Shown: positions 46,841 through 56,807 of the stretch, in pieces | Position numbering within the stretch: position 1 is the first letter of the stretch | How the letters are laid out: every line of letters begins with the position of its first letter | From: Vibrio sp. DW001 | GTDB lineage: Bacteria > Pseudomonadota > Gammaproteobacteria > Enterobacterales > Vibrionaceae | Direction: 5' to 3' | DNA length: 64,000 bases | Assembly (NCBI RefSeq): GCF_029016285.1 | Contig: NZ_CP091975.1 | Span: 2,542,001 to 2,606,000, forward strand | Notes under the pieces: model-generated | The model's database searches: none | Told to the model about the DNA's origin: nothing | Seen by the model: the letters and a program-made list of their open reading frames with translations, nothing else | Position numbers and translations under genes: made by a program

Positions 46841-47131
46841 CTAGCGAATTATCCATTTCTGGGCATCCGTTGAGCTAAAGCGAACAGAATCATAGATCGC
46901 ATATTCTGTTTCATCTTGATTTGTTTTCGCTGACGTCACTTCTATCTCACCAATAAAGCCAATACTTTTGAGTTTATTACAGAGAGGGACATCTGCTTTT
47001 TCAAAAACAACATTTAGAAAAGGCAATATTGAACCAGAGATGATTCCATTTTCATTGAAGCGGTTCAATGCATCGGCGAAGTGATCTGTATCGGTATATT
47101 CAATGATTTCAATTAATTGTTCTAACAACAT
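46841..47131 (-). CDS. Hypothetical 96-residue protein
   Basis: I do not recognise this small acidic, probably cytoplasmic protein. It starts MLLEQLIEIIEYTDTDHFADALNRF and ends in SVRFSSTDAQKWIIR. It has no membrane segment, and its single cysteine is in VPLCNKL. It is isolated between the LysE exporter and the LuxR-type regulator. It is accepted because it is a full-length frame on its own with no competing gene, but evidence is modest. Confidence 0.6.
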   Translation of the reverse strand: MLLEQLIEIIEYTDTDHFADALNRFNENGIISGSILPFLNVVFEKADVPLCNKLKSIGFIGEIEVTSAKTNQDETEYAIYDSVRFSSTDAQKWIIR

Positions 47132-47221
47132 AAATTACTTAATTCCGTTTCTACCAATAGCCGAAACCCTAAGATCGTTACTGGGATGGTATTTTTGTCG
47201 AGCAATAAGATATCATAATTT

Positions 47222-47995
47222 TTAACGAGTAATACTAATCTCTTCACGATAATACCGGGAAATGAGATGGTTTTGATGTTTACTGTTTGTCTTATGCAGT
47301 AGTTGCTTTATTTGGCTCCTTACCGTTTCCTTCGATACACGCCTTCTCATCGCAATTTCCGAGCCGTCTAGACCTTGCACCAGATACCCTAACACCTCAA
47401 ATTCTGAAGCCGTCAGCCGAGTTCCCTTATCTAAATCAAAGCGACAGCTTGAGAACCGCTTCTTTCTTTGTTGCATCCCTATCTTAGCGATCCAATTGTT
47501 TGTCCAATGTGTAAGGTATTGCCATAAATTTTCAATCTCTATTTGCTGCTTAACCGTCGGCTTTCTTGAACTGTGGCAACTCAATATCAACGAATAACGA
47601 TTTAGTAGAGGTTGAATCCCGCACATCGAATGGCGTATTTTCATTGTAGGCAATAAGACATCCCAAAAGACGTCATCTTTGATCTGTTTATCAGGTACGA
47701 GATCTTGTAAATACACACATTGACCAAACGCTTCTCTGAGCAAATAGGCAGATAAATACACGTCGTGTTTTTGGTGGGTCGAATACGTATCCAGTTGCGT
47801 TTCGGTGAATCCAACGCTGTGTTCATAAGTGTAGTTTTGCTGCGGGTCGAGTATCACCAATACAGCCTGCTCAAAACCAATACTGAACAGTTCCGATTTA
47901 AGTGTTTCTTCCAACTCTTCGAGATTAATTGACATTCTATTATGTTGTACTATCGGCGAGCGAATCCTTGTCGATAACGTCATCTCTCTCTCCAT
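47222..47995 (-). CDS. LuxR-type transcriptional regulator
   Basis: A 257-residue protein. The C-terminal 65 residues form a GerE/LuxR helix-turn-helix (LTASEFEVLGYLVQGLDGSEIAMRRRVSKETVRSQI). The N-terminal 180 residues are not recognisable as an autoinducer-binding, receiver or PAS domain, so the signal is unknown. Start codons at residues 1, 5 and 21 are possible. It is divergent from the giant lipoprotein gene (258-base gap), which might be its target. Confidence 0.78.
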   Translation of the reverse strand: MEREMTLSTRIRSPIVQHNRMSINLEELEETLKSELFSIGFEQAVLVILDPQQNYTYEHSVGFTETQLDTYSTHQKHDVYLSAYLLREAFGQCVYLQDLVPDKQIKDDVFWDVLLPTMKIRHSMCGIQPLLNRYSLILSCHSSRKPTVKQQIEIENLWQYLTHWTNNWIAKIGMQQRKKRFSSCRFDLDKGTRLTASEFEVLGYLVQGLDGSEIAMRRRVSKETVRSQIKQLLHKTNSKHQNHLISRYYREEISITR

Positions 47996-48146
47996 TAGCC
48001 GCTTAATTATTGTGTTTCCAATCTCGTTAGAAACACATTAATTATAGCCAATATCTATTATTTCGATGTGAATGCCATAGCAGTAAATACTGTGATATCA
48101 GTCCAAAAATTGACCTGGTTCATATTAATTAGAACTTTCTTAGTTT

Positions 48147-48166
48147 CATCACCCAAACGGGTGATG
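48147..48166. promoter_or_regulatory. 8-bp inverted repeat upstream of the giant lipoprotein gene
   Basis: CATCACCC (48147-48154) and GGGTGATG (48159-48166) with a 4-base spacer lie 88 bases before the gene start. This could be an operator or an RNA hairpin in the leader. Confidence 0.4.
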
Positions 48167-48253
48167 GAGAGAAAATAATCCTATGCAAAGCTGTGAGTTA
48201 ACGTAACGCAAAAACTCTAATAAAACTATTACTTCACTACAAAGGATGTCGTA

Positions 48254-51200
48254 ATGAAAAGAAATAGGTTGTCTATCGCACTGGGCCTTATCGGTACTAG
48301 TGCACTCATGGGGTGTGGCGATAGTGATTCAGCATCAACGTCACCAACCCCACCTTCAACAACGACGCCATCCGTCGTCACCACTTATGACATAACGGCG
48401 ATTGATGGCTATCTACAAAACGCTAACGTGTGGCTAGATCTAAATTCAAATTACCTATTAGATGATACCGAACCATTCGTTCGATCTGGTGACGGTGGTG
48501 TGGCTAAACTCAATGTGTCCGGTATAGAAAATTATGAGAATTACCCAATCGTGGTTCAAGCCATTGCCGGTGAAACGATTGATATCGGTACGGATGTTGA
48601 CGCGCCAGAAAATAACCCAGTAACCGCTTCTTATATGATGTCTGCTCCCGCTGGCGAAACAGCCGTCACCCCTTTATCTACACTGGTTCATGTCATTCTT
48701 GAGCAACAAATGGCAAACGAAAAAAATGATTTAGGTAAAGATGAACTTACTCCAATTGAAATTGAAGCACTAAAAGAAAAAGCAAAAAGCCAAGTTGCTG
48801 ATCAATTAGGCATCGATAAAGAGGATGTATTGGGTGATTTTATCGGCAAAGGGAGCAACGACGTTGCATTTGCCGCCGAAAATATCGTCAATTCGAACAT
48901 ACTACCTGAAGAACCAGAAGAATTAGCAGACGTAGTGGAAGAAGCGAAACTGGATGATCCTGATGATAACGCTAACGATTCATCATTCTTGGCGAAAAAC
49001 AGCGCGGCAAGTAGCCTTATAAAATCCACTATCGAGGCTGTACAAGAAAATACTGCGGACGGTGAAGAACAAGATTTTAGCGTTGAAGACGAAGTATTCG
49101 ACGGCACACAAGACTCCAATACAGACACTGATAGTGACTTGGTGCCTGACTTTATAGATGCCTTCCCCAATGACCCAGACGAATGGGTGGATACCGATGG
49201 CGATGGCAGAGATGAGAACGGAGACCTCAAGAACCCAATCGGTATAAACGAAGGTGACGGCTACGGAGATAACTCAGATCTAGATGACGATGGTGACGGC
49301 GTCAATGACATCGAAGACGCGTTCCCTCTAAATAAACATGAATCGTTAGACAGTGATAATGATTACATCGGTAATAACGCTGATACAGATGACGATAATG
49401 ACGGTTATTTGGATGAAAGTGATGGATCGAACAACCTCGTAGACGAACACCCAATAGACAGCACTAAAGCTGGCGATCATGACGGCGACAGCATAGATAG
49501 TATTGATGATGCTTTCCCTTCTGACGCTGGCAAAGCAGGTGATTTCGATGGTGATGGTGTTGACTTTGTCATCGATGAATTCCGAAATAATCCAAACGAA
49601 TGGATTGACGCAGATGGCGATACGTATGGCGACAACTTAGCTGACAAGTTCCCGTCGGATATTAACAACTGGTCTGATGCCGATGGTGATGGCTATGGTG
49701 ACGAAACTAACGATGCCTTCTTAGATAACAAAAACGAGTGGGTTGACGCCGACGGCGATACGTATGGCGACAACTTAGCTGACAAGTTCCCATCTGATAT
49801 TAATAACTGGTCTGATGCCGATGGTGATGGCTATGGTGACGAAACTAACGATGCCTTCTTAGATAACAAAGACGAATGGGTTGACGCCGATGGCGATACG
49901 TATGGCGACAACTTAGCTGACAAATTCCCATCTGATATTAACAACTGGTCTGATGCCGATGGTGATGGTTACGGCGATGAAACTGATGATGCGTATATCA
50001 ACGACCCGACAAAATCGGTGGCAGATGTGGATGTTGCTTCTACCTATAACACGCCTTATGTGGATGACCTCACAACCTCAGTACAGATAGTCGATGCAAG
50101 TCGCCATGTTCTCACCGAACAGTTCCTTGACGACACAATTAAGACCACCACCAATATCGTCTACCGTGTTGGTACGATAACCTACGGTACTATCGATACC
50201 GTTGAAATTGTCGACACCAAACCAGATACCGATACCTTCTCACGGGTGACGCATTATAGTTTCGATTATAACCTAGATGGCGACACTCAATTTGAAGGTA
50301 AGCTATTTGAGATTGGTGAAAAACAAGCTAACGGTGAAACATACTGGCGTTATATTGATGAAACCGATGGTTCTGCTGAAGACGTCAACAATGGCGAAGG
50401 TCGTAACTATAATTCAACTGACTTCTCAAGTATGTTGCACCCCGTTGACCTGTCTGATATTGATTCTATTCATCACGTCACCGTAGCCTATTCAGTAACA
50501 GGATTAGGTTACCAAACGACACTAAGCTACGACCAATTTGATGTCTCTGCTTTTGACTATCAAGATACCAATACGCAAATCGTTAATTTCAAGTATTCCG
50601 ATGTACGAACAGTTGATAGCGAAAACAAACTGTTGGCTTATTCTAATCAAGAAGACTGGGAAGCCGATGGCACTAACAACGAGTTACTTACCTTTTCACT
50701 TGATTCAGATACCGCCTATACGTTCAACTATGAACGTCCAATCTGGGCAAACCCCAACGATGGCATCGTAGAAGAGTATGCCGACTATAACTTCAACTCA
50801 GGTAATACAAACAACCTAAGCTCGCATTGGTACAAAGAGACGGCAACGGTCGACTTTAACACTGGTGAAAACAGTTATCACGGTTATCGCTATGTGCTTG
50901 ACGAACAACCCATCAACGATCCAAACATAAAACTGGTGGATGGTACACATACTAATGGATATCTGATTAGTGAATGGAGTGCAACAAAAACTGACGTCAA
51001 TGACACTGAAACTAACGAAGCAGCAACATGGACTAATTATCACTTAGATAATTACGACTTCACTGCGTCTTCTGAGAGCGTCGGCCAAAATTATACTGTG
51101 CATATCAAGCAGGATAACGGCATTTGGTTATCCTATGTATTTAGTGAGAGGGAAAGCCAAAGCATTGGCAATCTAGCAAGCGAGGTAGAAACGTTACGGT

Positions 51201-53893
51201 CCGGTGGCACCGACATTAATGACATCACGACTAACGATATTGTTGGCCTATCCAATATCGCAATTAACCCAAATAGATCCTTCCGATATGACGCGCTTGA
51301 CCAACCGGTACAATGGTATTTGGTAACGAATAATAGTGAACTGACAACGGGTGAATACTCCAAACTGCCTGTCACCCTGACTGACAATGGCCTTAAAGAT
51401 GGCTGGCTAGTGTACAATACCAACAATCATCTCTTCGTTGCAAAACCCATTGATGCAAACAATGTATGGGACTGGTACGACGCCTATACAAGAGAAGAAG
51501 TGACGATCAATAATATTGAACGCAACTCAAATAACTTTAGTTGGACTAGCAATCTTGGCCAGTTCTTCTTGGATGAATCGTTAGCGCAAGCTCAACTCGA
51601 TAGTATCAATAATGATGTATTTAACGTTTGTACAAACGAAGACCTTGCATCAACTGGCAGCAATGCGGATATCTATGGTGATTTCACTCCAGCAGCAACC
51701 AACTGTGGGTATAGTGCATTTAATCAAAGTACCGTTGAAAACCTAACTATCTATACCAGAGAAAGTGCAACGGAGTATAACGGCTACACCTTTAACACCG
51801 GTGGCAGCGGTACTTATATGGAGAGCAACGGTTATACGGTCGCTTTCAATTGGGTGATTAATGCGGAAGGGATCATACACATAACCGATACAGATAATGA
51901 TGAAACCTACCTTGCCTTAATAGATACAGAGGACAATCGTTTTAGTATTTTGGCTTTCTACACATCTGGCAGCGGTGACGACACAGAGTCCGAAATCATT
52001 GGTCAGGAGTTTACAACGACAACCCCTACGGTTGCCGCCGCAGATGCTGAAGTAATTCAATTAATCAAGGATGAAGGAACCCTTTACTCATTCTGGGATG
52101 ATGACTATAACGTACTCCTACTTGAAACCATCGTATTTGATGGAATTGGCAGTGATACGGTTAGTTTAACCTCAGTCCAGAGAGTACTGGAGAACCAAGT
52201 ACTTACTGATCTTTCGCTTGATTTCGATATGGATAGGCAACTCAGTTCTTCAGGTTGGATTGTTCCACAAGGGTATAGCTTTGATATGAGTGGCGATGTG
52301 CTCACCGCACATCCGGGAAGCGATGACACATATAGTTATTCGATCTCTGGAACCATTACTGATCTCGAAGATGAAATCATCTCCAGCAACACGCCAGCTT
52401 GGGACAATTTCATTGACGATAATGCTGTATTTGCAAATGGTGCAAAACGCATTGATTTAGAAATGACAGCCAACAGCAACATCTACTACCTATGGGAAGA
52501 CAGCCCTTGGGTAATGCAACCTTCAGTCGATCACGCAGGTGATAATAATACAACATCAACATTGAACGAAATAATCAGTAGTACATCTGTTGGAGCTCTG
52601 AATATCAGTGGTATAAGTTCAGCAAATATCCTGAGAGCAACAAGCATGGACTACAACCTCTTTGTGGAGTTTGTTGACGGTGGCGAAGCCAATTACTATT
52701 CATTTGAACAGAGCACTGACCAGATGACAAAGATTGGCGTCGGTTTATGGGCAAGAGAGACGATAGATTCGGAAGATATCCTTACCTACACAATTACGGA
52801 AGCGATGATAAACCAATTCAATTCGGTGACTCCAGGGATTTGGACGGCCGATGTTGAAGATCAACACAGACTGTTTTCAGTCTATGATGGTCGTGTGTAT
52901 GCTGGAGAATTCGAACCTGAAGGCGCCATAGATGATGGTATGGTTATCTACAATTCAACGGCTAAGGCTGATATTTTAGCTCAGGTCTCTATCTCATGCG
53001 ATTTTGAGTTAAACACTGAGACATGGAATATGCAAACGTTTGTAGATAGAGTAAATAACTATGTACAGTGTACCGATTCAACCGCCACTGCTCTCTCACA
53101 AATTGACATCATTGATTTAGTTACACATAAAATGAACGATGACGATGAAGAGCGCAGTTATTATTATCATTCAGACGGCACCCTTACCTATGTTAAAGGT
53201 GAAGAATATAAGGATAGAAAATGGCGTTTGGAAGACATCGATGGTTTAAGTGTATTAACACAGACTAGCAGCGATGGCACCGTCGATTTTGATCAAATGG
53301 TTCTGTTATCGCGTGACGATAACACGTTGACATACGCCTATTACTGGGGAGAAGATTCTAACGAATCTGAACTAAGAGAACTAACCGATGTTAGTTACCG
53401 CTCTGCAGTATCCGAATGTGACAACGGTAATACGAATTGGGATGACACCTTCGATCAACCCTCTCCATTTGCTACCGTCACCGATTTTGATGCCTCAGTT
53501 ACGGCTTGTGGACTAGCAGCAACGGAACAAACAGGAGCGTTCACAAGCACTATGCTAACAAGTGTAACAACGTGGACAATCAATGAACTAGAAACTGTAA
53601 ATGGAACAACCGCCGCTTTTCCTGACGAAAAAATACAATTTTCCGATACTGTGAATGGTGCCTTTGTCGATGATGAAGACGGTTCATTCCCATTTAGCTG
53701 GCAAATTGATAATGAACTCGTTTCAATTGTACTAAATGATTTAAACGACACTGCTTCTGGAAAGTGGGCATTAATTGAAACTGACAACAACAATTATTCG
53801 GTCAAAGTATTCTGGCAAGAGTCAGAGTGGACGAATCCCGATCCAAATGCAGACGAAGGTGAAATTTCGAGTTTCATTTTAATTAGAGAGTAA
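48254..53893 (+). CDS. Giant Asp-rich lipoprotein with calcium-type repeats
   Basis: A 1879-residue cell-surface protein. The signal peptide has a lipobox ending LMGC, so Cys21 is lipidated; no Asp follows it, so outer-membrane sorting is expected. A short Ser/Thr/Pro linker leads to a beta-domain of the kind seen in surface lipoproteins (ITAIDGYLQNANVWLD). Residues about 290-590 are thrombospondin-type-3-like, with many DxDGDG loops likely to bind calcium, including three near-identical 46-residue repeats. The remainder is beta-rich, with recurrent Cys-bracketed segments near residues 1128, 1580-1605 and 1721. AAAGGATGTCGTA precedes the ATG. Function is not known; adhesion or matrix binding is an inference. 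Confidence 0.85.
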   Translation: MKRNRLSIALGLIGTSALMGCGDSDSASTSPTPPSTTTPSVVTTYDITAIDGYLQNANVWLDLNSNYLLDDTEPFVRSGDGGVAKLNVSGIENYENYPIVVQAIAGETIDIGTDVDAPENNPVTASYMMSAPAGETAVTPLSTLVHVILEQQMANEKNDLGKDELTPIEIEALKEKAKSQVADQLGIDKEDVLGDFIGKGSNDVAFAAENIVNSNILPEEPEELADVVEEAKLDDPDDNANDSSFLAKNSAASSLIKSTIEAVQENTADGEEQDFSVEDEVFDGTQDSNTDTDSDLVPDFIDAFPNDPDEWVDTDGDGRDENGDLKNPIGINEGDGYGDNSDLDDDGDGVNDIEDAFPLNKHESLDSDNDYIGNNADTDDDNDGYLDESDGSNNLVDEHPIDSTKAGDHDGDSIDSIDDAFPSDAGKAGDFDGDGVDFVIDEFRNNPNEWIDADGDTYGDNLADKFPSDINNWSDADGDGYGDETNDAFLDNKNEWVDADGDTYGDNLADKFPSDINNWSDADGDGYGDETNDAFLDNKDEWVDADGDTYGDNLADKFPSDINNWSDADGDGYGDETDDAYINDPTKSVADVDVASTYNTPYVDDLTTSVQIVDASRHVLTEQFLDDTIKTTTNIVYRVGTITYGTIDTVEIVDTKPDTDTFSRVTHYSFDYNLDGDTQFEGKLFEIGEKQANGETYWRYIDETDGSAEDVNNGEGRNYNSTDFSSMLHPVDLSDIDSIHHVTVAYSVTGLGYQTTLSYDQFDVSAFDYQDTNTQIVNFKYSDVRTVDSENKLLAYSNQEDWEADGTNNELLTFSLDSDTAYTFNYERPIWANPNDGIVEEYADYNFNSGNTNNLSSHWYKETATVDFNTGENSYHGYRYVLDEQPINDPNIKLVDGTHTNGYLISEWSATKTDVNDTETNEAATWTNYHLDNYDFTASSESVGQNYTVHIKQDNGIWLSYVFSERESQSIGNLASEVETLRSGGTDINDITTNDIVGLSNIAINPNRSFRYDALDQPVQWYLVTNNSELTTGEYSKLPVTLTDNGLKDGWLVYNTNNHLFVAKPIDANNVWDWYDAYTREEVTINNIERNSNNFSWTSNLGQFFLDESLAQAQLDSINNDVFNVCTNEDLASTGSNADIYGDFTPAATNCGYSAFNQSTVENLTIYTRESATEYNGYTFNTGGSGTYMESNGYTVAFNWVINAEGIIHITDTDNDETYLALIDTEDNRFSILAFYTSGSGDDTESEIIGQEFTTTTPTVAAADAEVIQLIKDEGTLYSFWDDDYNVLLLETIVFDGIGSDTVSLTSVQRVLENQVLTDLSLDFDMDRQLSSSGWIVPQGYSFDMSGDVLTAHPGSDDTYSYSISGTITDLEDEIISSNTPAWDNFIDDNAVFANGAKRIDLEMTANSNIYYLWEDSPWVMQPSVDHAGDNNTTSTLNEIISSTSVGALNISGISSANILRATSMDYNLFVEFVDGGEANYYSFEQSTDQMTKIGVGLWARETIDSEDILTYTITEAMINQFNSVTPGIWTADVEDQHRLFSVYDGRVYAGEFEPEGAIDDGMVIYNSTAKADILAQVSISCDFELNTETWNMQTFVDRVNNYVQCTDSTATALSQIDIIDLVTHKMNDDDEERSYYYHSDGTLTYVKGEEYKDRKWRLEDIDGLSVLTQTSSDGTVDFDQMVLLSRDDNTLTYAYYWGEDSNESELRELTDVSYRSAVSECDNGNTNWDDTFDQPSPFATVTDFDASVTACGLAATEQTGAFTSTMLTSVTTWTINELETVNGTTAAFPDEKIQFSDTVNGAFVDDEDGSFPFSWQIDNELVSIVLNDLNDTASGKWALIETDNNNYSVKVFWQESEWTNPDPNADEGEISSFILIRE
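49595..50008 (+). repeat. 138-bp tandem repeats in the lipoprotein gene
   Basis: Three in-frame copies of a 138-base unit begin at 49595, 49733 and 49871, each coding 46 residues that start NEW(V/I)DADGDTYGD or DEWVDADGDTYGD. The copies differ by a handful of bases, mostly synonymous, so the array is recent or homogenised. Confidence 0.93.
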
Positions 53894-53922
53894 TACCAGT
53901 TCTACTAAGTAACTAATCAGAT

Positions 53923-53955
53923 AAAATGTGTTCGCTCCATCGAACACATTTTAAT
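53923..53955 (+). terminator. Intrinsic terminator of the giant lipoprotein gene
   Basis: AAAATGTGTTCG (53923-53934) pairs with CGAACACATTTT (53941-53952) in a 12-bp stem with a 6-base loop. Confidence 0.88.
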
Positions 53956-54000
53956 CACTTAACTAAGGTTATTAGTACAGTCTGAATGTAAAAAACGTAA

Positions 54001-54056
54001 ACCGCTGAGTTTGAATCACCCATAATATATGTGTTGCTTCAAAACTTCTCAGCGGT
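54001..54056 (-). terminator. Probable terminator of topB overlapping its stop codon
   Basis: ACCGCTGAG (54001-54009) is complementary to CTCAGCGGT (54048-54056), with a long loop partly pairable (TTTGAA/TTCAAA). The topB stop codon lies at 54049-54051, inside the right arm. The arrangement is unusual, and the termination role is inferred. Confidence 0.5.
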
Positions 54057-55980
54057 TTTTTCTACGAGTAAATTTAGGCTTACGACGACCTGTTGCTCTT
54101 TCTACTTGAGGCAAACCTTGCAGAGAACTGGGTACTGGGTTGGTTTTCACTCCCTCCATCAATAATGCCAGTTTTTGCTCAAGTCCCTGCATAAAGGGTT
54201 GATAGGCTTGGTTTCTTTCTGCCATGCCTTGCAGTTGGTGTTCCCAATGTGCCGTCATATCAGGATACGTCGACTCATTCGGCAAAGCATGTATCAGCCC
54301 TCTTCCAGCTTGACTACTCAGAATAGATTTTCCCTGACGAATCAGCAATTTTCGTCTAAACAGTGTGTCTAAAATTCCTGCTCGTGTTGCCTCGGTACCC
54401 AAACCGTCGGTCTCTTTCAAGATTTTTTTCAACTCTTTGTCTTCAACAAAACGGCCTATTCCAGTCATCGCTTGTAACAGTGTTGCCTCTGAAAAATGCT
54501 TCGACGGTTCGGTTTTTTTCTCTTTTATTTCCCCTTCTCGACAGAGCAATTGAGTGTCTTTTTTCAATGGCGGAACCGTATCAAAGCTCGATTCGTCTTG
54601 ATTGTCTTTTCCAATAAGCACCTTCCAACCTGACTCGATCAGTTTGCGACCTTTGGCAATAAAACAACCGCCAGCGATATCAAAAACCAATTTCGCTTCA
54701 GCGTAAATCGCAGAGGGATAAAACTGCATCAAATACTGCCGTGCAATCTGTTGGTATATCTTCATTTCATGGCCAGACAAACCATTAATGGCGGCTTTTT
54801 TCGGAGTAGGAATAATCGCATGGTGCGCTTCTACTTTTTTGTCATTCCATGCCTTTGAGCGGATAGAAAGATCCGCACCACTAACGGCACCTGCCAATTC
54901 CTTCGCGTTGTTTGCGACTGCCGCTACGACTGTCGAAGCTTGAACATAATGTTCGTTTGGAAGATAACGACTATCGGAACGTGGGTAGGTAATGAGTTTG
55001 TGCTTTTCATACAAAGACTGGCAGGTATTTAATACATCCTGTGCACTCATACCGTACCGTTTGGAGGCGTCAATCTGCAAGGCTGACAATGAATAAGGCA
55101 ACGGTGCCGATTGCTTAGTCTGTTTTTGTTCCGACTCAGAAACGATAGCGGGTTGATTCGCAATTCGATTCGCCACATTTTCGACCAATTTTCGGTTTAA
55201 TACTCGCCCTTCTTCATCTTGCCAAGGTTGGCATGACTCACTCGGTTTCCAACGCGCTCGTATGTCTATGCTGAACTGCCCATCTTGGTAAGGAATCAGG
55301 GCGTGCAAAGTAAAATAGTCTTTAGCCACAAAGTTTTCTATCTCTTCATCGCGGCGCACAACCAACCCTAAAACTGGTGTTTGAACACGCCCTACCGATA
55401 ATACACCCTGATACCCCGCTTTTTGACCAAGCAAAGTATAAGCGCGAGACATATTCATACCGTACAACCAGTCCGCACGTGAACGTGCCAGAGCGGAAAC
55501 AGACAACGGGATAAACTCTTTGTTGCTGCGCATTTGGTTTAACGCGCGTTTAACAGCGGGCAGGTTTAGATCATTAATCAATAACCGTTCTATCGAGGCT
55601 TTTCGGCTGGCACTGACCTTAAGGTAATCAATAACCTCGTCAACCAGTAACTGCCCTTCTCTGTCGGGGTCACCCGCATGAATAATTTGACCCGTTTCTT
55701 TAAGCAATTTCCTAATAACCGTAAGCTGTTTGCTGGCTGTTTTTCTTGGTCTAAGTTGCCACTGTTGTGGAACAATGGGTAAGTCGGCTAGGTTCCATTT
55801 TTTGTATCTATCGTCATAAGCGTCGGGTTCAACTTGTTCGAGCAGATGCCCGATACACCACGTTACAATATCGCCATTTCCGCAACGGATATACCCTTGA
55901 TCTTTTTTTTGTGGATTGGATAAACCAGCCGCTATTGCTCGACCTAAGCTTGGTTTTTCAGCAATAAAAAGACGTGCCAT
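54049..55980 (-). CDS. topB: DNA topoisomerase III
   Basis: TopB is a type IA topoisomerase that decatenates replicating DNA. The N-terminal TOPRIM domain has FIAEKPSLGRAIAAGL and HAGDPDREGQLLVDEV with the acidic metal residues. The catalytic tyrosine is in KLITYPRSDSRYLP near residue 330. The C-terminal tail is Arg/Lys-rich (RATGRRKPKFTRRKNR). At 643 residues it is of normal size. The start is the family N-terminus MARLFIAEKPS. Confidence 0.97.
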   Translation of the reverse strand: MARLFIAEKPSLGRAIAAGLSNPQKKDQGYIRCGNGDIVTWCIGHLLEQVEPDAYDDRYKKWNLADLPIVPQQWQLRPRKTASKQLTVIRKLLKETGQIIHAGDPDREGQLLVDEVIDYLKVSASRKASIERLLINDLNLPAVKRALNQMRSNKEFIPLSVSALARSRADWLYGMNMSRAYTLLGQKAGYQGVLSVGRVQTPVLGLVVRRDEEIENFVAKDYFTLHALIPYQDGQFSIDIRARWKPSESCQPWQDEEGRVLNRKLVENVANRIANQPAIVSESEQKQTKQSAPLPYSLSALQIDASKRYGMSAQDVLNTCQSLYEKHKLITYPRSDSRYLPNEHYVQASTVVAAVANNAKELAGAVSGADLSIRSKAWNDKKVEAHHAIIPTPKKAAINGLSGHEMKIYQQIARQYLMQFYPSAIYAEAKLVFDIAGGCFIAKGRKLIESGWKVLIGKDNQDESSFDTVPPLKKDTQLLCREGEIKEKKTEPSKHFSEATLLQAMTGIGRFVEDKELKKILKETDGLGTEATRAGILDTLFRRKLLIRQGKSILSSQAGRGLIHALPNESTYPDMTAHWEHQLQGMAERNQAYQPFMQGLEQKLALLMEGVKTNPVPSSLQGLPQVERATGRRKPKFTRRKNR

Positions 55981-56008
55981 TAACTTTAATCCACCACAAA
56001 AATATAAG

Positions 56009-56036
56009 AAGGGCTAGATTAGCGAATCTAGCCCTT
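56009..56036. terminator. 12-bp inverted repeat upstream of topB
   Basis: AAGGGCTAGATT (56009-56020) and AATCTAGCCCTT (56025-56036) pair perfectly around AGCG. On the minus strand it is followed by TCTTATATTTTT and lies just downstream of the nitroreductase remnant. It looks like the original terminator of that gene. Confidence 0.7.
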
Positions 56037-56083
56037 ACAATGCAAGAAATACTGTTAATTTATACAGCCTTACTCACTCGGCT

Positions 56084-56171
56084 TCTACAAGTACTCACCA
56101 ATTTTGTCCGATCGCGTTCAGGTACTTTCATCGGCGTACTATCTCGTGTCCCTAGATATAGAAAAACCAAC
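56084..56171 (-). pseudogene. Remnant of the 3' end of a YdjA-type nitroreductase gene
   Basis: This 88-base stretch matches 56927-57014, the last 29 codons or so of the intact nitroreductase gene, in the same orientation. I count about nine substitutions and two single-base gaps. The gaps break the frame, there is no gene body, and the similarity ends abruptly near 56171. It is therefore a displaced 3' fragment, 843 bases from the functional copy. Confidence 0.85.
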
Positions 56172-56280
56172 ATTTTTTAAAACACAATTGGACAGAACCA
56201 AAACATGCCTCAATAATGAGATAGTGCCTTGTAAAATAGTTAAAGCTGCTGCTTACTTACCGCGAAAAAGGAAATTCATT

Positions 56281-56793
56281 ATGAAGCATCTCATCATCAC
56301 TGTTATTGGTAAAGATCGTCCTGGTCTGGTTGAACTACTTTCCGATTCGGTATACCAAAACAATGGTAACTGGTTAAGTAGTCGATTAAGTAAATTGGCA
56401 GGTCAGTTCGCTGGTATTCTACAAATCGAAATCGGCGAGCAACACATCAAAGCGCTAAGACAAGCATTAGACCAAATTGAAGAACTCCAGATCCACATTG
56501 TTGAAGAAAAAAGCCAGATATTATCATCGCCAGTACTCCATCACCTTACCGTCACTGTTAACGACCGCCCCGGCATAGTCAAAGAAGTAACCGCTCAACT
56601 AAACCAGTTGGGAATCAACATCTACAAACTAAAAACCCACACACAAAGTGCACCAAACTGGGGTTACCCTATTTTTTTCGCCCATTTTCAGTTATCACTG
56701 CCAGATAATATCGAACTCAGTTTTGTTCAACAAAAACTTGAAATGCTTGCCGATGATCTAGCAGTTGATATTGATGAACCTTCACCAGCATAA
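56281..56793 (+). CDS. ACT-domain regulator, GcvR-like
   Basis: A 170-residue cytoplasmic protein made of two ACT domains: KHLIITVIGKDRPGLVELLSD at residues 2-22 and HHLTVTVNDRPGIVKEVTAQL at about 88-108. This is the architecture of GcvR, the repressor partner of the glycine cleavage system activator. It is shorter than or diverged from E. coli GcvR, so it is named only GcvR-like. AAGGAAATTCATT precedes ATG 56281; the frame runs back to 56104 through unrelated duplicated sequence. It sits between the nitroreductase remnant and the intact nitroreductase gene. Confidence 0.8.
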   Translation: MKHLIITVIGKDRPGLVELLSDSVYQNNGNWLSSRLSKLAGQFAGILQIEIGEQHIKALRQALDQIEELQIHIVEEKSQILSSPVLHHLTVTVNDRPGIVKEVTAQLNQLGINIYKLKTHTQSAPNWGYPIFFAHFQLSLPDNIELSFVQQKLEMLADDLAVDIDEPSPA

Positions 56794-56807
56794 GTAGCGA
56801 AACGCTA

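Noticed and set aside
48802..49230. A 142-codon minus-strand frame within the giant lipoprotein gene.
   Set aside because: It is a Ser-rich mirror of the Asp-rich coding sequence and has no independent support.
49595..50008. Repeats of 138 bases that could suggest a CRISPR or mobile array.
   Set aside because: They are coding repeats of 46 residues inside the giant lipoprotein gene, with no unique spacers.
56104..56280. N-terminal extension of the ACT-domain protein back to 56104.
   Set aside because: This part lies over the nitroreductase remnant read on the wrong strand. A good ribosome binding site and the family start are at 56281.
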